Of a DNA stretch of 64,000 bases, positions 53,193 to 62,506 are shown in pieces (position 1 is the first letter of the stretch; each line of letters starts with the position of its first letter). The translations under genes were made by a program, and so were the position numbers. This stretch comes from Renibacterium salmoninarum ATCC 33209. Its GTDB lineage: Bacteria > Actinomycetota > Actinomycetes > Actinomycetales > Micrococcaceae. Under the pieces are notes generated by a model. The model ran no database searches. It was not told the origin of the DNA and saw only the letters and a list, made by a program, of their open reading frames with translations. Location of the stretch: the NCBI RefSeq assembly GCF_000018885.1, contig NC_010168.1:806001-870000 (forward strand), read 5' to 3'.

Positions 53193-54503
53193 ATGTTTTT
53201 TGCAAAAAAGCGTTCGACGGCGGTCGGCACCTTCGCAGTGTTGGCAGCCAGCGCTCTGCTCGTGACAGCCTGCGGTGGCGGATCTACTGCGGCCTCTTCA
53301 AACACTCCGCCGACCGATTCAAAGGATCCGGTGACCATCAGCTTCATGCACGCGATGTCCACCGGGGCGTTGAAGACCTCCTTGACCAAAATCACCCAAG
53401 ACTTCATGGCCAAGAATCCCAACATCACCGTGGATCTTCAGGAACAGCCGGATTACGCAACCCTGCAAACCAAAATCAATGCGCAGACCGCAGCCGGAAC
53501 ACCGCCAATGATCGCCCAAGTCTATAGCAACTTGGCCGATGAGTTTGCCAGCTCGAAAGTTATTGTGCCGCTGGACGACTATGTTTCGCAGAGTAAGGAT
53601 TACGGCAACTTTTACGACGGCGTCAAGAAGGATCTCAAACTCACTGACGGCAAAACCAGGATGTGGCCGTTTAATAAGTCTGTGGTGGTTCAGTACTACA
53701 ACCCCACGATGGTTCCGGAGGCTCCCAAGACCTGGGACGATTTCGCTACTGCCGCTAAGAAGGCATCTACCGGTAACGTGGTGGCGCTTTCAATCGACCC
53801 GGGAAACTCTTCTGGCCCGGCCGGCGGTACCGCATTATTTGAAATCATGGCGCAGTCTTTTGGCGATCCGGTCTTCGCTAGTGATGGCACTCCGCAGTTC
53901 ACCAAAGACGGTGTGGTCAAAGCTTTGGATTACCTCAAGCAGATGAAGAAGGACGGCTCGCTCGCGCTAGGTACCAAGTACCCGGGACAAGCTGCTTTGG
54001 GCGGCCAAACCGGAGCCTTCGATATCTCCTCTGTGGCAAGCTACCAATTCAACAAAGCTGCGGTGGGGGATAAGTTTGCCATGGGCGTGGCTGCACTTCC
54101 TTCGGGCCCCGCCGGAACCGCGAATCAGCTGGCTGGCACCAAGATTGCGCTCTTTGATAAATCGACTGATGCGCAAAAGGCCGCTGCTTGGAAGTTCATG
54201 CAGTTTCTGACTTCGCCGGAAGAGATGGCGTACTGGTCCTCCACAACCGGCTATCTTCCAGTTTCCAAAGACACCTTGGATCAGCCGGTGTTTAAGGATT
54301 ACGTGGCCAAGAACGCCTGTGTTGTTGAGGCGACTAAACAGCTTGACTCGGCAAGCTCGCTACCAGCGAAATCCTGGATCAACAAAGCCTCGGGACCGCT
54401 CACGCTCGCGATTCAAGATGCGATAAACAACGGCACCGACTCCAAGCAAGCTTTGGAAAAGGCGCAAGACGCTGCCCTGAAAGCACAAAAAGATGCATCC
54501 TAA
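53193..54503 (+). CDS. Sugar ABC transporter substrate-binding lipoprotein
   Basis: Signal peptide with a lipobox (LLVTACGGG, Cys 27), then a family-1 extracellular solute-binding fold of 436 residues (VTISFMHAMSTGALKTSLTK; WPFNKSVVVQYYNP). ATG at 53193 with GGGAGAAGC upstream. Gene 2 of the operon, between the two permeases. The sugar is not predictable from sequence. Confidence 0.92.
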   Translation: MFFAKKRSTAVGTFAVLAASALLVTACGGGSTAASSNTPPTDSKDPVTISFMHAMSTGALKTSLTKITQDFMAKNPNITVDLQEQPDYATLQTKINAQTAAGTPPMIAQVYSNLADEFASSKVIVPLDDYVSQSKDYGNFYDGVKKDLKLTDGKTRMWPFNKSVVVQYYNPTMVPEAPKTWDDFATAAKKASTGNVVALSIDPGNSSGPAGGTALFEIMAQSFGDPVFASDGTPQFTKDGVVKALDYLKQMKKDGSLALGTKYPGQAALGGQTGAFDISSVASYQFNKAAVGDKFAMGVAALPSGPAGTANQLAGTKIALFDKSTDAQKAAAWKFMQFLTSPEEMAYWSSTTGYLPVSKDTLDQPVFKDYVAKNACVVEATKQLDSASSLPAKSWINKASGPLTLAIQDAINNGTDSKQALEKAQDAALKAQKDAS

Positions 54504-55428
54504 TCCCGTTGAGGGGTCGCAAAATGACGCTATTGTTCCCGCATTGCGTCATTTTGCGACCCCTCAACGGGACCGGCAAGCGGATCGGCGACGGCGCAGG
54601 CGGCCCGCCGAAAAGTTGAGTCGGGGCGTGCGGGTGCTGGCCGCCGTCGTGATTGGCTTTTTGTTTTTGCTTCCGGTGCTCTGGATGCTGCTCACCTCGG
54701 TATCGCTGGACTCGGATGTCTTCCAATTCCCGCCCAAGCTTTGGCCGGCCTGGGATTGGTCGAACTATGCACGAGCTTGGGGCAAGAGTCCCTGGCTACA
54801 GTATTTTGGCAACACGGTTTTCATCGCGGTCTGCGTGATTGTCTTGGTGCTGTTCACCTCGCTGCTTGCCGGGTTCGCCTTTGCGGTGATGCGGTTCAAA
54901 GGCCGTACAGCGTTATTTCTTGTGGTTATGTCGGTGATGATGGTGCCGCAAACCGTGTTGTTGATCCCGAACTTCCTGATCGCGCAAAGCACCGGTCTCT
55001 ACGACACCTACTTGATTCAGATTCTGCCGTGGGGTGCCTCAGTATTTGGTATCTTTCTGCTCCGGCAGTTCTTCAGCACGCTACCCAAAGAACTCTTTGA
55101 AGCTGCAGAGATCGACGGCGCGGGGCCTCTTCGGATGCTGTGTTCAGTAGCTGCTCCGCTGGCTGCGCCGTCGTTAGTCCTCATCGGCTTGAACTCCTTC
55201 ATGGGCACCTGGAATTCCTTCATTTGGCCTTACATCATGACCAAATCAGATTCAGTGCGGCCGATCGAAGTGGGGTTGCAAGCGTTCTATGGCTCGGACG
55301 GCACGGACTGGACTGGGCTCTGTGCTGCAGTTTCCTTTACCTCTTTGCCGATCATTATCTTGTTCTTGTTTTTGCAGAAGTATTTTGTTACCGGTGCATA
55401 TGGCACCCAAGGGAGTGTTCGAGGATGA
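54493..55428 (+). CDS. Sugar ABC transporter permease, MalG type, start region invaded by hairpin
   Basis: The membrane part begins about residue 48 (VRVLAAVVIGFLFLLPVLWM), with the EAA loop LPKELFEAAEIDGAGPLRML. The open frame reaches back to ATG 54493, but residues 5-30 are read from the 54506-54572 palindrome and a basic RRRRRR stretch. The original start was likely between, and has no clear ribosome site now. Overlaps the hydrolase gene by ATGA. Confidence 0.85.
   Translation: MHPNPVEGSQNDAIVPALRHFATPQRDRQADRRRRRRPAEKLSRGVRVLAAVVIGFLFLLPVLWMLLTSVSLDSDVFQFPPKLWPAWDWSNYARAWGKSPWLQYFGNTVFIAVCVIVLVLFTSLLAGFAFAVMRFKGRTALFLVVMSVMMVPQTVLLIPNFLIAQSTGLYDTYLIQILPWGASVFGIFLLRQFFSTLPKELFEAAEIDGAGPLRMLCSVAAPLAAPSLVLIGLNSFMGTWNSFIWPYIMTKSDSVRPIEVGLQAFYGSDGTDWTGLCAAVSFTSLPIIILFLFLQKYFVTGAYGTQGSVRG
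54506..54572. repeat. 26-bp perfect inverted repeat, hairpin family 3
   Basis: Arms 54506-54531 and 54547-54572 are exact reverse complements (start CCCGTTGAGGGGTCGCAAAA) with a 15-nt loop. It begins 2 bp after the stop of the binding-protein gene and is inside an operon, between co-directional genes. A terminator here would cut off the permease, so insertion as a repeat or a role in setting unequal expression are the better explanations. Confidence 0.95.
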
Positions 55429-56768
55429 ATGTCTCAGTCGAATTTTTCGGCGGATTACGCGTGATTGGCTCGTCAAAAATTATGGTGAGTACTCCCACAG
55501 CGCGAGTGCTGCTGGATTTCGGTCTCGACATCCCTGGCGAAGTGGATCTGTTCCGTGCACCGGTGCTTGAGCGTTCGGAACATCGGCTCCGGGATCGGTT
55601 GGCGGTTGGATTCGCCCCGGAAGTGCCTGGCATTTACGATCCGCTGCAATTGCCAGAAGATTCACCGTTGGGCCTTTCGGATAGCCGCGAAACGGCAATT
55701 TTTCTTTCCCATGCCCATATTGATCACGACGGCGCACTGGGTTTTGTGCGCCCAGAGTTACCAATTTACGCGCACCCGGATACCGCACGGCTAGAGGAAG
55801 CTATTGTGCTTGCCGGCACCGGCGTGGCGTTCAAAGTTCGAGCGATGCCGGCTGAGATCACTGTGGGTGATCTTCGCGTCGAGGCGATTCCGGTCGATCA
55901 CGATATTCCCGGTGCTTGTGTGCACACGCCAGAAGGAACATTGGCCTATACCGGTGATCTGAATTTTCACCGTGACTCCGCTTTGCGCTCTGAAGCTTTT
56001 GTTCGAGCAGTTTCCGACGCGGATATGTTGGTTACCGAAACCACAATGCTCAGTTTTGTGCCAAGTGAAGACCAGCCGTTTGCGGCGCCACGAAGCGAAA
56101 CTGAGGTTCTCACCGTGGCTGGCGACGCCATCGAGTCAGCGCCCGGGATCGCGCTTTTGAGCATGTATGAACGCGACGTTGAGCGGGCGCAACGGATCAT
56201 CAATCTTTGCCGGCAAAAAGGCCGAGTGCTGGTCTGGCCGGGGCAACAAGCAGTGCTTCTGGCGAGTTTTGGCGTATCGGGCGTGGTCACTTGGGACAAA
56301 TCTAGGCCGCAGCGCGCCGCGCACCGTGAAGCTCTGGTTCGGCTTGCCGTCGTCGCGCCGGAGCGGATGCCGCAACAGGTGAGCTTGCCTTCGGTGCGGG
56401 CTTCGCCGTCGAACTTTGTTGTGCAACCCGATGTGCAGGACGTACCTTCGCTGCTGGACCTGCCGTTGCAAAACTTACCGGAAGCCTCTGTGCCGTTTAT
56501 CCACGCTCAAGGTGAACCGCTGGGCCCGTTTATGGCCAATTGGGCTACTTGGCTGGAGTGGTTGGAAAAACTTGGCATCTTGTTTGTTGCCGCTGGTTCT
56601 TCGGGGCACGCGACTGGTGAATCTCTGCACAAGATGGTGATGGATATTCATCCGGGCGTTGTGGTGCCAATTCACGGATTCCGGCCGGAGGCCTTGCAAG
56701 TCGATGTACCCACCTTGCTGCCGAACTACGGCGTCCGCTATCGGCTTGACGGAACCATACTCCAGTAG
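55425..56768 (+). CDS. Metallo-beta-lactamase-fold hydrolase (RNase J/CPSF-like)
   Basis: ATG at 55425 overlaps the permease stop; the longer open frame is the permease shadow. Metal motif FLSHAHIDHDGALGF, later Asp in LAYTGDLNFHRDS and His in VVPIHGFRPEAL. The central part resembles the beta-CASP region of RNase J-type enzymes. 447 residues. In a sugar-transport operon its role may be as a hydrolase of a transported ester or phosphoester; an RNA role is also possible. Confidence 0.8.
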   Translation: MNVSVEFFGGLRVIGSSKIMVSTPTARVLLDFGLDIPGEVDLFRAPVLERSEHRLRDRLAVGFAPEVPGIYDPLQLPEDSPLGLSDSRETAIFLSHAHIDHDGALGFVRPELPIYAHPDTARLEEAIVLAGTGVAFKVRAMPAEITVGDLRVEAIPVDHDIPGACVHTPEGTLAYTGDLNFHRDSALRSEAFVRAVSDADMLVTETTMLSFVPSEDQPFAAPRSETEVLTVAGDAIESAPGIALLSMYERDVERAQRIINLCRQKGRVLVWPGQQAVLLASFGVSGVVTWDKSRPQRAAHREALVRLAVVAPERMPQQVSLPSVRASPSNFVVQPDVQDVPSLLDLPLQNLPEASVPFIHAQGEPLGPFMANWATWLEWLEKLGILFVAAGSSGHATGESLHKMVMDIHPGVVVPIHGFRPEALQVDVPTLLPNYGVRYRLDGTILQ

Positions 56769-56769
56769 G

Positions 56770-56788
56770 TTAGGTTAGGATTACCTAA
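56770..56788. promoter_or_regulatory. IdeR/DtxR iron box
   Basis: TTAGGTTAGGATTACCTAA matches the 19-bp consensus TTAGGTTAGGCTAACCTAA at 17 positions. It lies 18 bp before the start of the siderophore-interacting gene. Iron-loaded IdeR should repress it. Confidence 0.9.
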
Positions 56789-56806
56789 TCTCAAAAGGAG
56801 TTTACT

Positions 56807-57534
56807 GTGGGGGAACGATACGAACGGGCGATCCTGAAGGTCTTTGGTGCACCAGATTTCACCCTGCGGGTCCGCCAGAGCGAGCTTATTGCGCCCCGGT
56901 TGCTAAAAGTGGACTTCGAGAGACCGGAGATGTTGCGTGCCGTGCAGACGCATCCGGGATTCTGGTTGCGGCTCTGGCTGCCAGGGGCGGATGGTAACTA
57001 TCAGCGCGGATACACCGTAATCGACGCCGATCAAGAAGCGGGCACCTTCAGTGTTGAGTTCTACCTGCACGGTGCTGGCGGGGTAGCTGATACTTGGGCA
57101 CAAGCGGCGCAGCCCGGCGATGAAATCGAAGCGTCGCTGTATGGAGGCAAGGAAAAGTTCGACGTCGGCAACGCCAGCGCGGTGTTGTTGGTAGGCGACT
57201 TGACCTCCTTACCGGCGATCAACGAGATCGCGGCTAAAACCCAGCTACCAACAACTGTTTTGCTCGAAGCCACGAATCCTGGTGATGAGGATTTCCCTAC
57301 CACCTCACCGGATGCGCAGTGGGTGCCCCAGCAGCCGGGAAGCGCAAATACTCTGGCTGCCTGAGCCGGGCTGGACCTGACTGGGCATGCCTGTTTCGTG
57401 GCCGGCGAGACCTCGATGGTTCGCGTGGTCCGGAAGGAGATATTGGCCAAGGGCGCGGATAAGAAGCTGCTTAAAAGTGGTGGTTACTGGACGCGCGGCA
57501 AGTCAATGGGCACCGCCGCCAAGTCAGCTGGTTG
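56807..57534 (+). pseudogene. Siderophore-interacting protein (ViuB-like ferric reductase), in-frame TGA
   Basis: FAD-dependent ferric-siderophore reductase family. RGYTVIDADQEAGTFSVEFYLHG is the FAD-binding region (RxYT) and VLLVGDLTSLPAI the NAD(P)H part. TGA at 57362-57364 stops the product after 185 residues. The same frame then continues AGLDLTGHACFVAGETSMVR through KGYWTRG-like SGGYWTRGKSMG to TGA at 57532. A single base change (probably TGG to TGA) explains it. GTG start with AAAGGAG. Confidence 0.9.
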
Positions 57535-57542
57535 AGACGACT

Positions 57543-58385
57543 TTAGCTCAGCAGCGGGGTGAGAACCTGCTCCCAGAGCTGTTTTCGATCTGCGCGGAAG
57601 AAGCCAAAGTGACCGATCCGTTGCACGGCTAGCTCAGCTGGTGTGAACCGAAGCATCTGCCGATTAGTCTCTGGATAGGCTGAATGTAGCGCGGTAATGC
57701 TAGTACCAGAAAGCAATTCATCGTCGGTGAATGAAAGCGAAACCAGTGGGATGTGCACAGCGGCGAATCGCGTGCGTAGCTCGGGCAGCTCGCCGAGCAG
57801 ATAGTCCGGGTGCATGCACCATCTGGACCATTGCCGCATCATATTTGGCGGTAAGTCGCCAAGCACGCGTAGCGCACTACCAGGGTAGTAGCCAGTAAAT
57901 TTGATCGCGATTGGAGCCAGCGCTTTCCACAGAACCGGCGCAATGAACTTCAACGCGCCGGGATTAGTTCGCCAATACCCGCTGCCTGCGGCGATGGTGA
58001 TCGCCTGCTCCAAGTCTGAAAATGCGCTGAATGGCAATACTTGGCCGCCTAGACTGTGTCCAATCCAGGTAACTGGAGTTTTGGCCTGTGCTGATACCCA
58101 ATCCAACACATTTGCTGCGTCCTGAGCCCAACGAACTACATCGGCCGTTACCTGGCGCAGTTGGCCGTCGCCAGAGACGCCGTAGCCGCGATAATCAAAC
58201 GTCAAAGTGGCAATACCTTGTTCGCTAAGCCATTCGGCCAATGGCGCATAAAACCGCGACTTAGTAGCCATCGCTGGCACGATGATGACTGTTTTCGCAC
58301 CGGTCCAGACGGGTGGAACCAATGGCCGCCAAGCAGCACGCCGTCGTCGGCCGGAATCTGGACTGATTCGATGGTTGCTAGCCTT
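57543..58385 (-). pseudogene. Alpha/beta hydrolase, frameshifted near the N-terminus
   Basis: The main part (from 58322) has WIGHSLGGQVL with the nucleophile Ser, FDYRGYGVSGDG and the late His in GHFGFF. The upstream piece, ATIESVQIPADDGVLLGGHW through FHPSG, is in another frame, so one base is lost near 58318-58325. No start codon is apparent; an ATC stands where ATG is expected after AGAAAGG. TTG 58322 is not a natural start. Confidence 0.75.
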
Positions 58386-58394
58386 TCTGAGCGA

Positions 58395-59276
58395 TCAGTT
58401 CACGGTTGCTAACAAAGCGTTGAGCTCCGTGGTTAGTGCTGCATCCTGAGCGATATTTTTGCCGTCAATGGTGTTGACGGGTGCCAGCAGCCGAATGCTG
58501 GAAATGAGCCAGACGGCATCTGCGTCGAAAAGGTCCTCTGGCACGAGCGGCCCGTAACCTAGCTCCCAACCAGCTTCTTTAGCGGCAGCAAAAAGTGCGC
58601 CTTGGGTAGTGCCAGGAAGGATTCCAGAGTCTAGTTGGGTGGTGATAAGGCGCTTCGTGTCGCCTTCGCGATGCGCAATCAAGACCGACGACGTCGGCCC
58701 CTCCAAAACGCGCCCGTCAGCGCTCGTGAAGATGACGTCGTCGGCGCCGTTCTGGTGCGCATGACGCAAGGCTGCCATATTCACTGCATAAGAGAGTGTT
58801 TTGGCGCCAAGCAGCAACCAGGGTGCGCGATTGGCAAGACCTGAATCGTAGCCGCGATCTAGAAGCAACACAGCTAGCCCATTTTCACGCTGCGCTTTGC
58901 TGCTGGCGGGTAACGGCGAAACCTGAACCCACGCCGTCGGCTGGGTGGCTCCCTCAATGCCGCGGGTAACCAAGAGCTTGACGATCGCTTCTGCCTGGTT
59001 GAACTCGGCCAAGCCAGTGCTGATAGCGGTGAGCCACTGATCCGGGTCGGGGGCGTTGAGCTCCATCAACTTTGCCGAGGATGCCAACCTGGCCAAATGC
59101 GCCTGGACCTTGCGCGGCTGGTTGTCTATCGCCAACAACGACTCGAATATGCCGTCGCCGCGAGTTGCGCCGAGGTCGGTGGCGAAGAGCTGCGGCTCGG
59201 AGGCGTCGGCCAGCCGACCGGCGGAGTACCCGGAGTCGATGAAGACGAGAACTGTTTGCGGAGCGTGATCAGGCAT
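58395..59276 (-). CDS. pabC: Aminodeoxychorismate lyase (aminotransferase class IV)
   Basis: Converts aminodeoxychorismate to p-aminobenzoate and pyruvate for folate synthesis. Class IV PLP fold: ATRGDGIFESLLA, PLP Lys in LLGAKTLSYAVNMAALRHA and the GRVLEGPTSSVLIA, SGILPGTTQGALF signatures. 293 residues. Its partner pabB is 1.2 kb upstream on the same strand. Confidence 0.9.
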   Translation of the reverse strand: MPDHAPQTVLVFIDSGYSAGRLADASEPQLFATDLGATRGDGIFESLLAIDNQPRKVQAHLARLASSAKLMELNAPDPDQWLTAISTGLAEFNQAEAIVKLLVTRGIEGATQPTAWVQVSPLPASSKAQRENGLAVLLLDRGYDSGLANRAPWLLLGAKTLSYAVNMAALRHAHQNGADDVIFTSADGRVLEGPTSSVLIAHREGDTKRLITTQLDSGILPGTTQGALFAAAKEAGWELGYGPLVPEDLFDADAVWLISSIRLLAPVNTIDGKNIAQDAALTTELNALLATVN

Positions 59277-59304
59277 GGAATCAGATTACTTCTTCCTTGC
59301 AAAC

Positions 59305-59384
59305 TTATGTCCCCGAGTAAGCCCCAAAGCTGGGACATAAAACGCGGGAATGTTGAGCCCACTGAGGTGAGCCCAACATTCCGC
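59305..59384. repeat. Pair of intergenic hairpins between LLM gene and pabC
   Basis: First, TTATGTCCC (59305-59313) faces GGGACATAA (59332-59340). Second, GCGGGAATGTTGAGCCCAC (59344-59362) faces GTGAGCCCAACATTCCGC (59367-59384), with one bulge and two wobble pairs. The second, close to the LLM pseudogene end, could be its terminator; both resemble the long-hairpin group in placement. Confidence 0.7.
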
Positions 59385-59404
59385 CCCCAATAGCGAGTCG
59401 CGGT

Positions 59405-60441
59405 TAGTTGGTTACCGTGTTTGGCTGCACAACCGAGCTCAGGTGCCATGTGCTGAGCGAAAGATTCCAGCACATGCATGTTGTATTCGACGCCGAGCTG
59501 GGTCGGGATTGTCAGCATCAGGGTGTCGGCTTCCTGGACCGCAGAATCCTGCAGCAATTCCTCAATTAGCTGGTCTGGTTCGCCCGCATAGCTCTTGCCG
59601 AAAGTGGAGCGGAAACCATCGATGACGCCCACTTGATCAACGTCGCTGCTGCCGAAGTACATCCGATCTAGATCGTTCATGATCGGGAAGACGCTCCGGC
59701 TTACCGAGACTCGCGGAGTGCCCTGATGGCCAGCTTCTGCCCAAGACGCCCGGTATCGCCGGATCTGATCGGCCTGCAGCTCGTGGAACGCCATGCCGCC
59801 ATCTTCGGTGAGCAACGTTGAAGACATCAGGTTCACACCCATTTTGCCTACCCATTCGGCGCTTTCCTGAACCCCACCAGATGCGATTTCGCAAGCCGGA
59901 AGAATGCGGTTCAATGCGCAAGAGTTTGCTGCCCAAGGGCGAAGCTCCGGTGGTTCGTGGTTCGTGGATCGGCTGGCGCCATGCCTTCGCCGTCAATAGC
60001 GCGGAGAAATAGCTCAAACTTGTCCCGAGCGATGTCTCCACCGCGAGGATCCTTGCTGCTGGTGTAGCCAAAAGTTTCGTAACCCCGCAACGCGGTTTCT
60101 GGTGAGCCGCGGCTCATGCCGAGCGCCAGCCGGCCGTCGCTGATCAAATCGAGCGAGGCGGTCTCCTCGGCAAGGTAGAGCGGGTTTTCGTAACGAAGGT
60201 CAATGACTCCGGTACCGACTTCAATCCGTTCGGTACGTACCGCGATGGCGCTCAACAGCGGAAACGGTGCAGATTTCTGGGTGGCGAAGTGGTGAACGCG
60301 GAAATATGCGCCATTGACGCCGACTTGATCGGCAGCCACGGCGAGGTCAATCGCTTGGTGCAGTGAATCTTTCGCGGTCACGGTTTGAGAGCCGCGACCT
60401 GGTCCGTAGTGTCCAAATGATAAGAAGCCAAAACCTTTCAT
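59405..60441 (-). pseudogene. LLM-class flavin-dependent oxidoreductase, multiple frameshifts
   Basis: Luciferase-like monooxygenase fold. From ATG 60441, MKGFGFLSFGHYGPG runs through VHHFATQKSAPFPLLSAIA and GMSRGSPETALRGYETFGY. The frame shifts near 59925-59965 to IEPHSSGLRNRIWWGSG, again near 59872-59880 to QESAEWVGKMGVNLMSSTLL, and probably once more near 59430 before a native end around 59405. Three or more indels make this among the most decayed genes of the window. Confidence 0.82.
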
Positions 60442-60487
60442 GCCGACTATAACCATACGTTTGCATGTAATATTCCGCGCTCCAGGT

Positions 60488-62506
60488 TTAGCCGAGCGGA
60501 AACTCTAGACCCAGCGCGTTGAGCACGCCAAAGGCCTTGGTGAGGGCTTCTTGCCATTCCTCTTCGGGAGCGGAATCTGCTGTGATTGCACCGCCAACGC
60601 CGAGCGTTGCCAGCCCGTTGTCAATCACCAAAGTCCGGATAACCACTGAAAGATCCACGCCGCCGTCGCGCGAAAAATAGCCGATTGCGCCGGAATAGAT
60701 TCCCCGCGGCTGGCCTTCTAACTCATCCAAGATCCGCATTGTGTTGATCTTGGGTGCGCCGGTCATTGATCCCGCGGGGAAGGCAACTGCAACAGCTTCT
60801 GCGCGGGATGCTCCGGTACGCAATTTCGCGGTTACCGTACTGACCATATGATGTATGCTCGCGTAACTCTCAATAGCGCAGAGCCGGTCAACTCGAACGC
60901 TGCCTGGCACCGCAAAATGGGAAAGATCATTGCGCATGAGGTCCACGATCATGATGTTTTCCGCACGGTCTTTTTCGGAAGCTTCAAGTTCGGCGCGAAG
61001 CGCTGCGTCTTTCAGCGGATCTGCATCTCGACGGCGAGTGCCCTTGATGGGCTCGGCGGTGAGAGTGCCGGCTCGGGTAATCTGCAGCAGCCGTTCCGGG
61101 GATGTGCTCAATACGGCGAGCTTGCCGAAGCGCAAATAGGCAGCGAACGGCGCCGGGCTCGCCGAACGCAACAATGCATAGAGCGCCAGTGGGTCAGCAT
61201 TGAGCGGAAACTTAACCGCGGTGGTTAGGCAAATCTCATAGCTGTTGCCCTCGACAATTTCGGCCTGCGCCCGGGCAATTTTCGCTTTGTAGGCGCTGGC
61301 GGAATCCCGGACCGAAACTGCTGCGTTCACCGGTTCGGCCGCGAGCGTGACGCTTTTCGCACTTGCGGCTACCGCTGCCGCGACCTGATCGGCCCAACTG
61401 GGCTCATTTTCATCCGGGAGATTCAGTGCCCAGAGCAGCTTCTCTTGATGATCAATAACGACCGCGCGACCGGCGAAGATCAAATGGGCGTCTGCGCTAG
61501 TCGCGTTCTGATTGCTGCCACCAGTTTCGCGCTTCAACTCATAACCCAAATAGCCAATCCAACCTAGGGTGAAGGGGATCTCGGCAGAATCGTCCGAATC
61601 TTGAAACCCGGACCATTGTGCGTTGAGCCAGCGGAAGTACGCACCCGGCACGTGTGCCGTGATTCCGCGGAAGCGCTGGTGCGTCAGGCCTTCGGTATGC
61701 CAGGCAAATTGACCGGCCGGGCCGCCGTCGTCGGCCATGATGGAAAAGCGATTGCGGCTTCCTTTGGCTGCCGCATCCGAGCTGTCTAGCCACGCCGCAT
61801 TTTCGGAGTCGCCGTAAAGTGTGTGGAAAAGCGTAAGTGGGTCCCCGTCGAAGGGCATGTTGGTGGTTTGAGTGGATTGCGCTCGGGCCGCCTGGATTTC
61901 CGGGGCCAGTAAGGCCGAAAACTGCGGCAAAGCGGTCAAGGCTTTCACCAGGTCGGCGGGCGCAACCGGCGAGTTCGCCACGATATCCGCCTGTTCAGCC
62001 GGGTGGTCGATGGCGAGCATCTCGGTTTCTTGGGCAGCCCAGAGCTCCCAACACGGTGCGTAGGTTTCGCCGTCGCGCGACAGCGCTCTTTTCTTGCGAA
62101 CGTCGTCGGGGGCATCGACCCAAATCGCCACGTCAAGTAATGCTCGCGCGGCCGATTGCGCGGCACCAACTCCTTCCACAATCACGATTTCTGCGGCGTT
62201 AGTGAGCCTAGTTTCGCCGTCGAAATGGGCAGCCCAATCCCAGCTGGTCCACTGTGCATCGCGGCCAGCTGCGAGCGGCGTCAGCACAGTCTGCAAGTAG
62301 CGCTCGACGCCAGTCGCCAGGCCATTCCAACCTGGATAAATATCCTCTAAATGAAAGAGCGAGACTTTTCGATGCTCACGGAGCAATGAGGCGAGTTCCC
62401 CGGCGAGTGACGTCTTGCCGCTGCCAGATCGACCATCAATACCGATGATTACCGGCCGCGGCGAACTGCCTAGTTGAGATGGTTCCGTTGGTACAGGTTC
62501 AGACAT
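60488..62506 (-). CDS. pabB: Kinase-like P-loop domain fused to aminodeoxychorismate synthase component I
   Basis: Residues about 15-215 are a uridine-kinase-like ATPase: IIGIDGRSGSGKTSLAGELA (P-loop) and IVIVEGVGAAQS (Walker B). Residues about 230-672 are PabB, which aminates chorismate: GWIGYLGYELKRE, YEICLTTAVKFP, TAEPIKGTRRRDADPL, ENIMIVDLMRNDLSHF and AGSMTGAPKINTM. In most bacteria PabB stands alone or is fused to the glutaminase PabA. ATG at 62506 overlaps the phosphatase stop. The fusion may be real or come from a lost stop codon. Confidence 0.88.
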   Translation of the reverse strand: MSEPVPTEPSQLGSSPRPVIIGIDGRSGSGKTSLAGELASLLREHRKVSLFHLEDIYPGWNGLATGVERYLQTVLTPLAAGRDAQWTSWDWAAHFDGETRLTNAAEIVIVEGVGAAQSAARALLDVAIWVDAPDDVRKKRALSRDGETYAPCWELWAAQETEMLAIDHPAEQADIVANSPVAPADLVKALTALPQFSALLAPEIQAARAQSTQTTNMPFDGDPLTLFHTLYGDSENAAWLDSSDAAAKGSRNRFSIMADDGGPAGQFAWHTEGLTHQRFRGITAHVPGAYFRWLNAQWSGFQDSDDSAEIPFTLGWIGYLGYELKRETGGSNQNATSADAHLIFAGRAVVIDHQEKLLWALNLPDENEPSWADQVAAAVAASAKSVTLAAEPVNAAVSVRDSASAYKAKIARAQAEIVEGNSYEICLTTAVKFPLNADPLALYALLRSASPAPFAAYLRFGKLAVLSTSPERLLQITRAGTLTAEPIKGTRRRDADPLKDAALRAELEASEKDRAENIMIVDLMRNDLSHFAVPGSVRVDRLCAIESYASIHHMVSTVTAKLRTGASRAEAVAVAFPAGSMTGAPKINTMRILDELEGQPRGIYSGAIGYFSRDGGVDLSVVIRTLVIDNGLATLGVGGAITADSAPEEEWQEALTKAFGVLNALGLEFPLG

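Noticed and set aside
17331..54572. Explaining all long hairpins as ordinary intrinsic terminators
   Set aside because: Several have 25-30 bp perfect arms, no U-tract, share arm sequence in families, and one lies inside an operon; true terminators with U-tracts (20249, 31298, 35227) are also present nearby. A side role in termination remains possible.
55140..55424. N-terminal extension of the metallo-hydrolase
   Set aside because: It is the permease gene read in another frame; the ATG at 55425 overlaps the permease stop as expected for a coupled gene.
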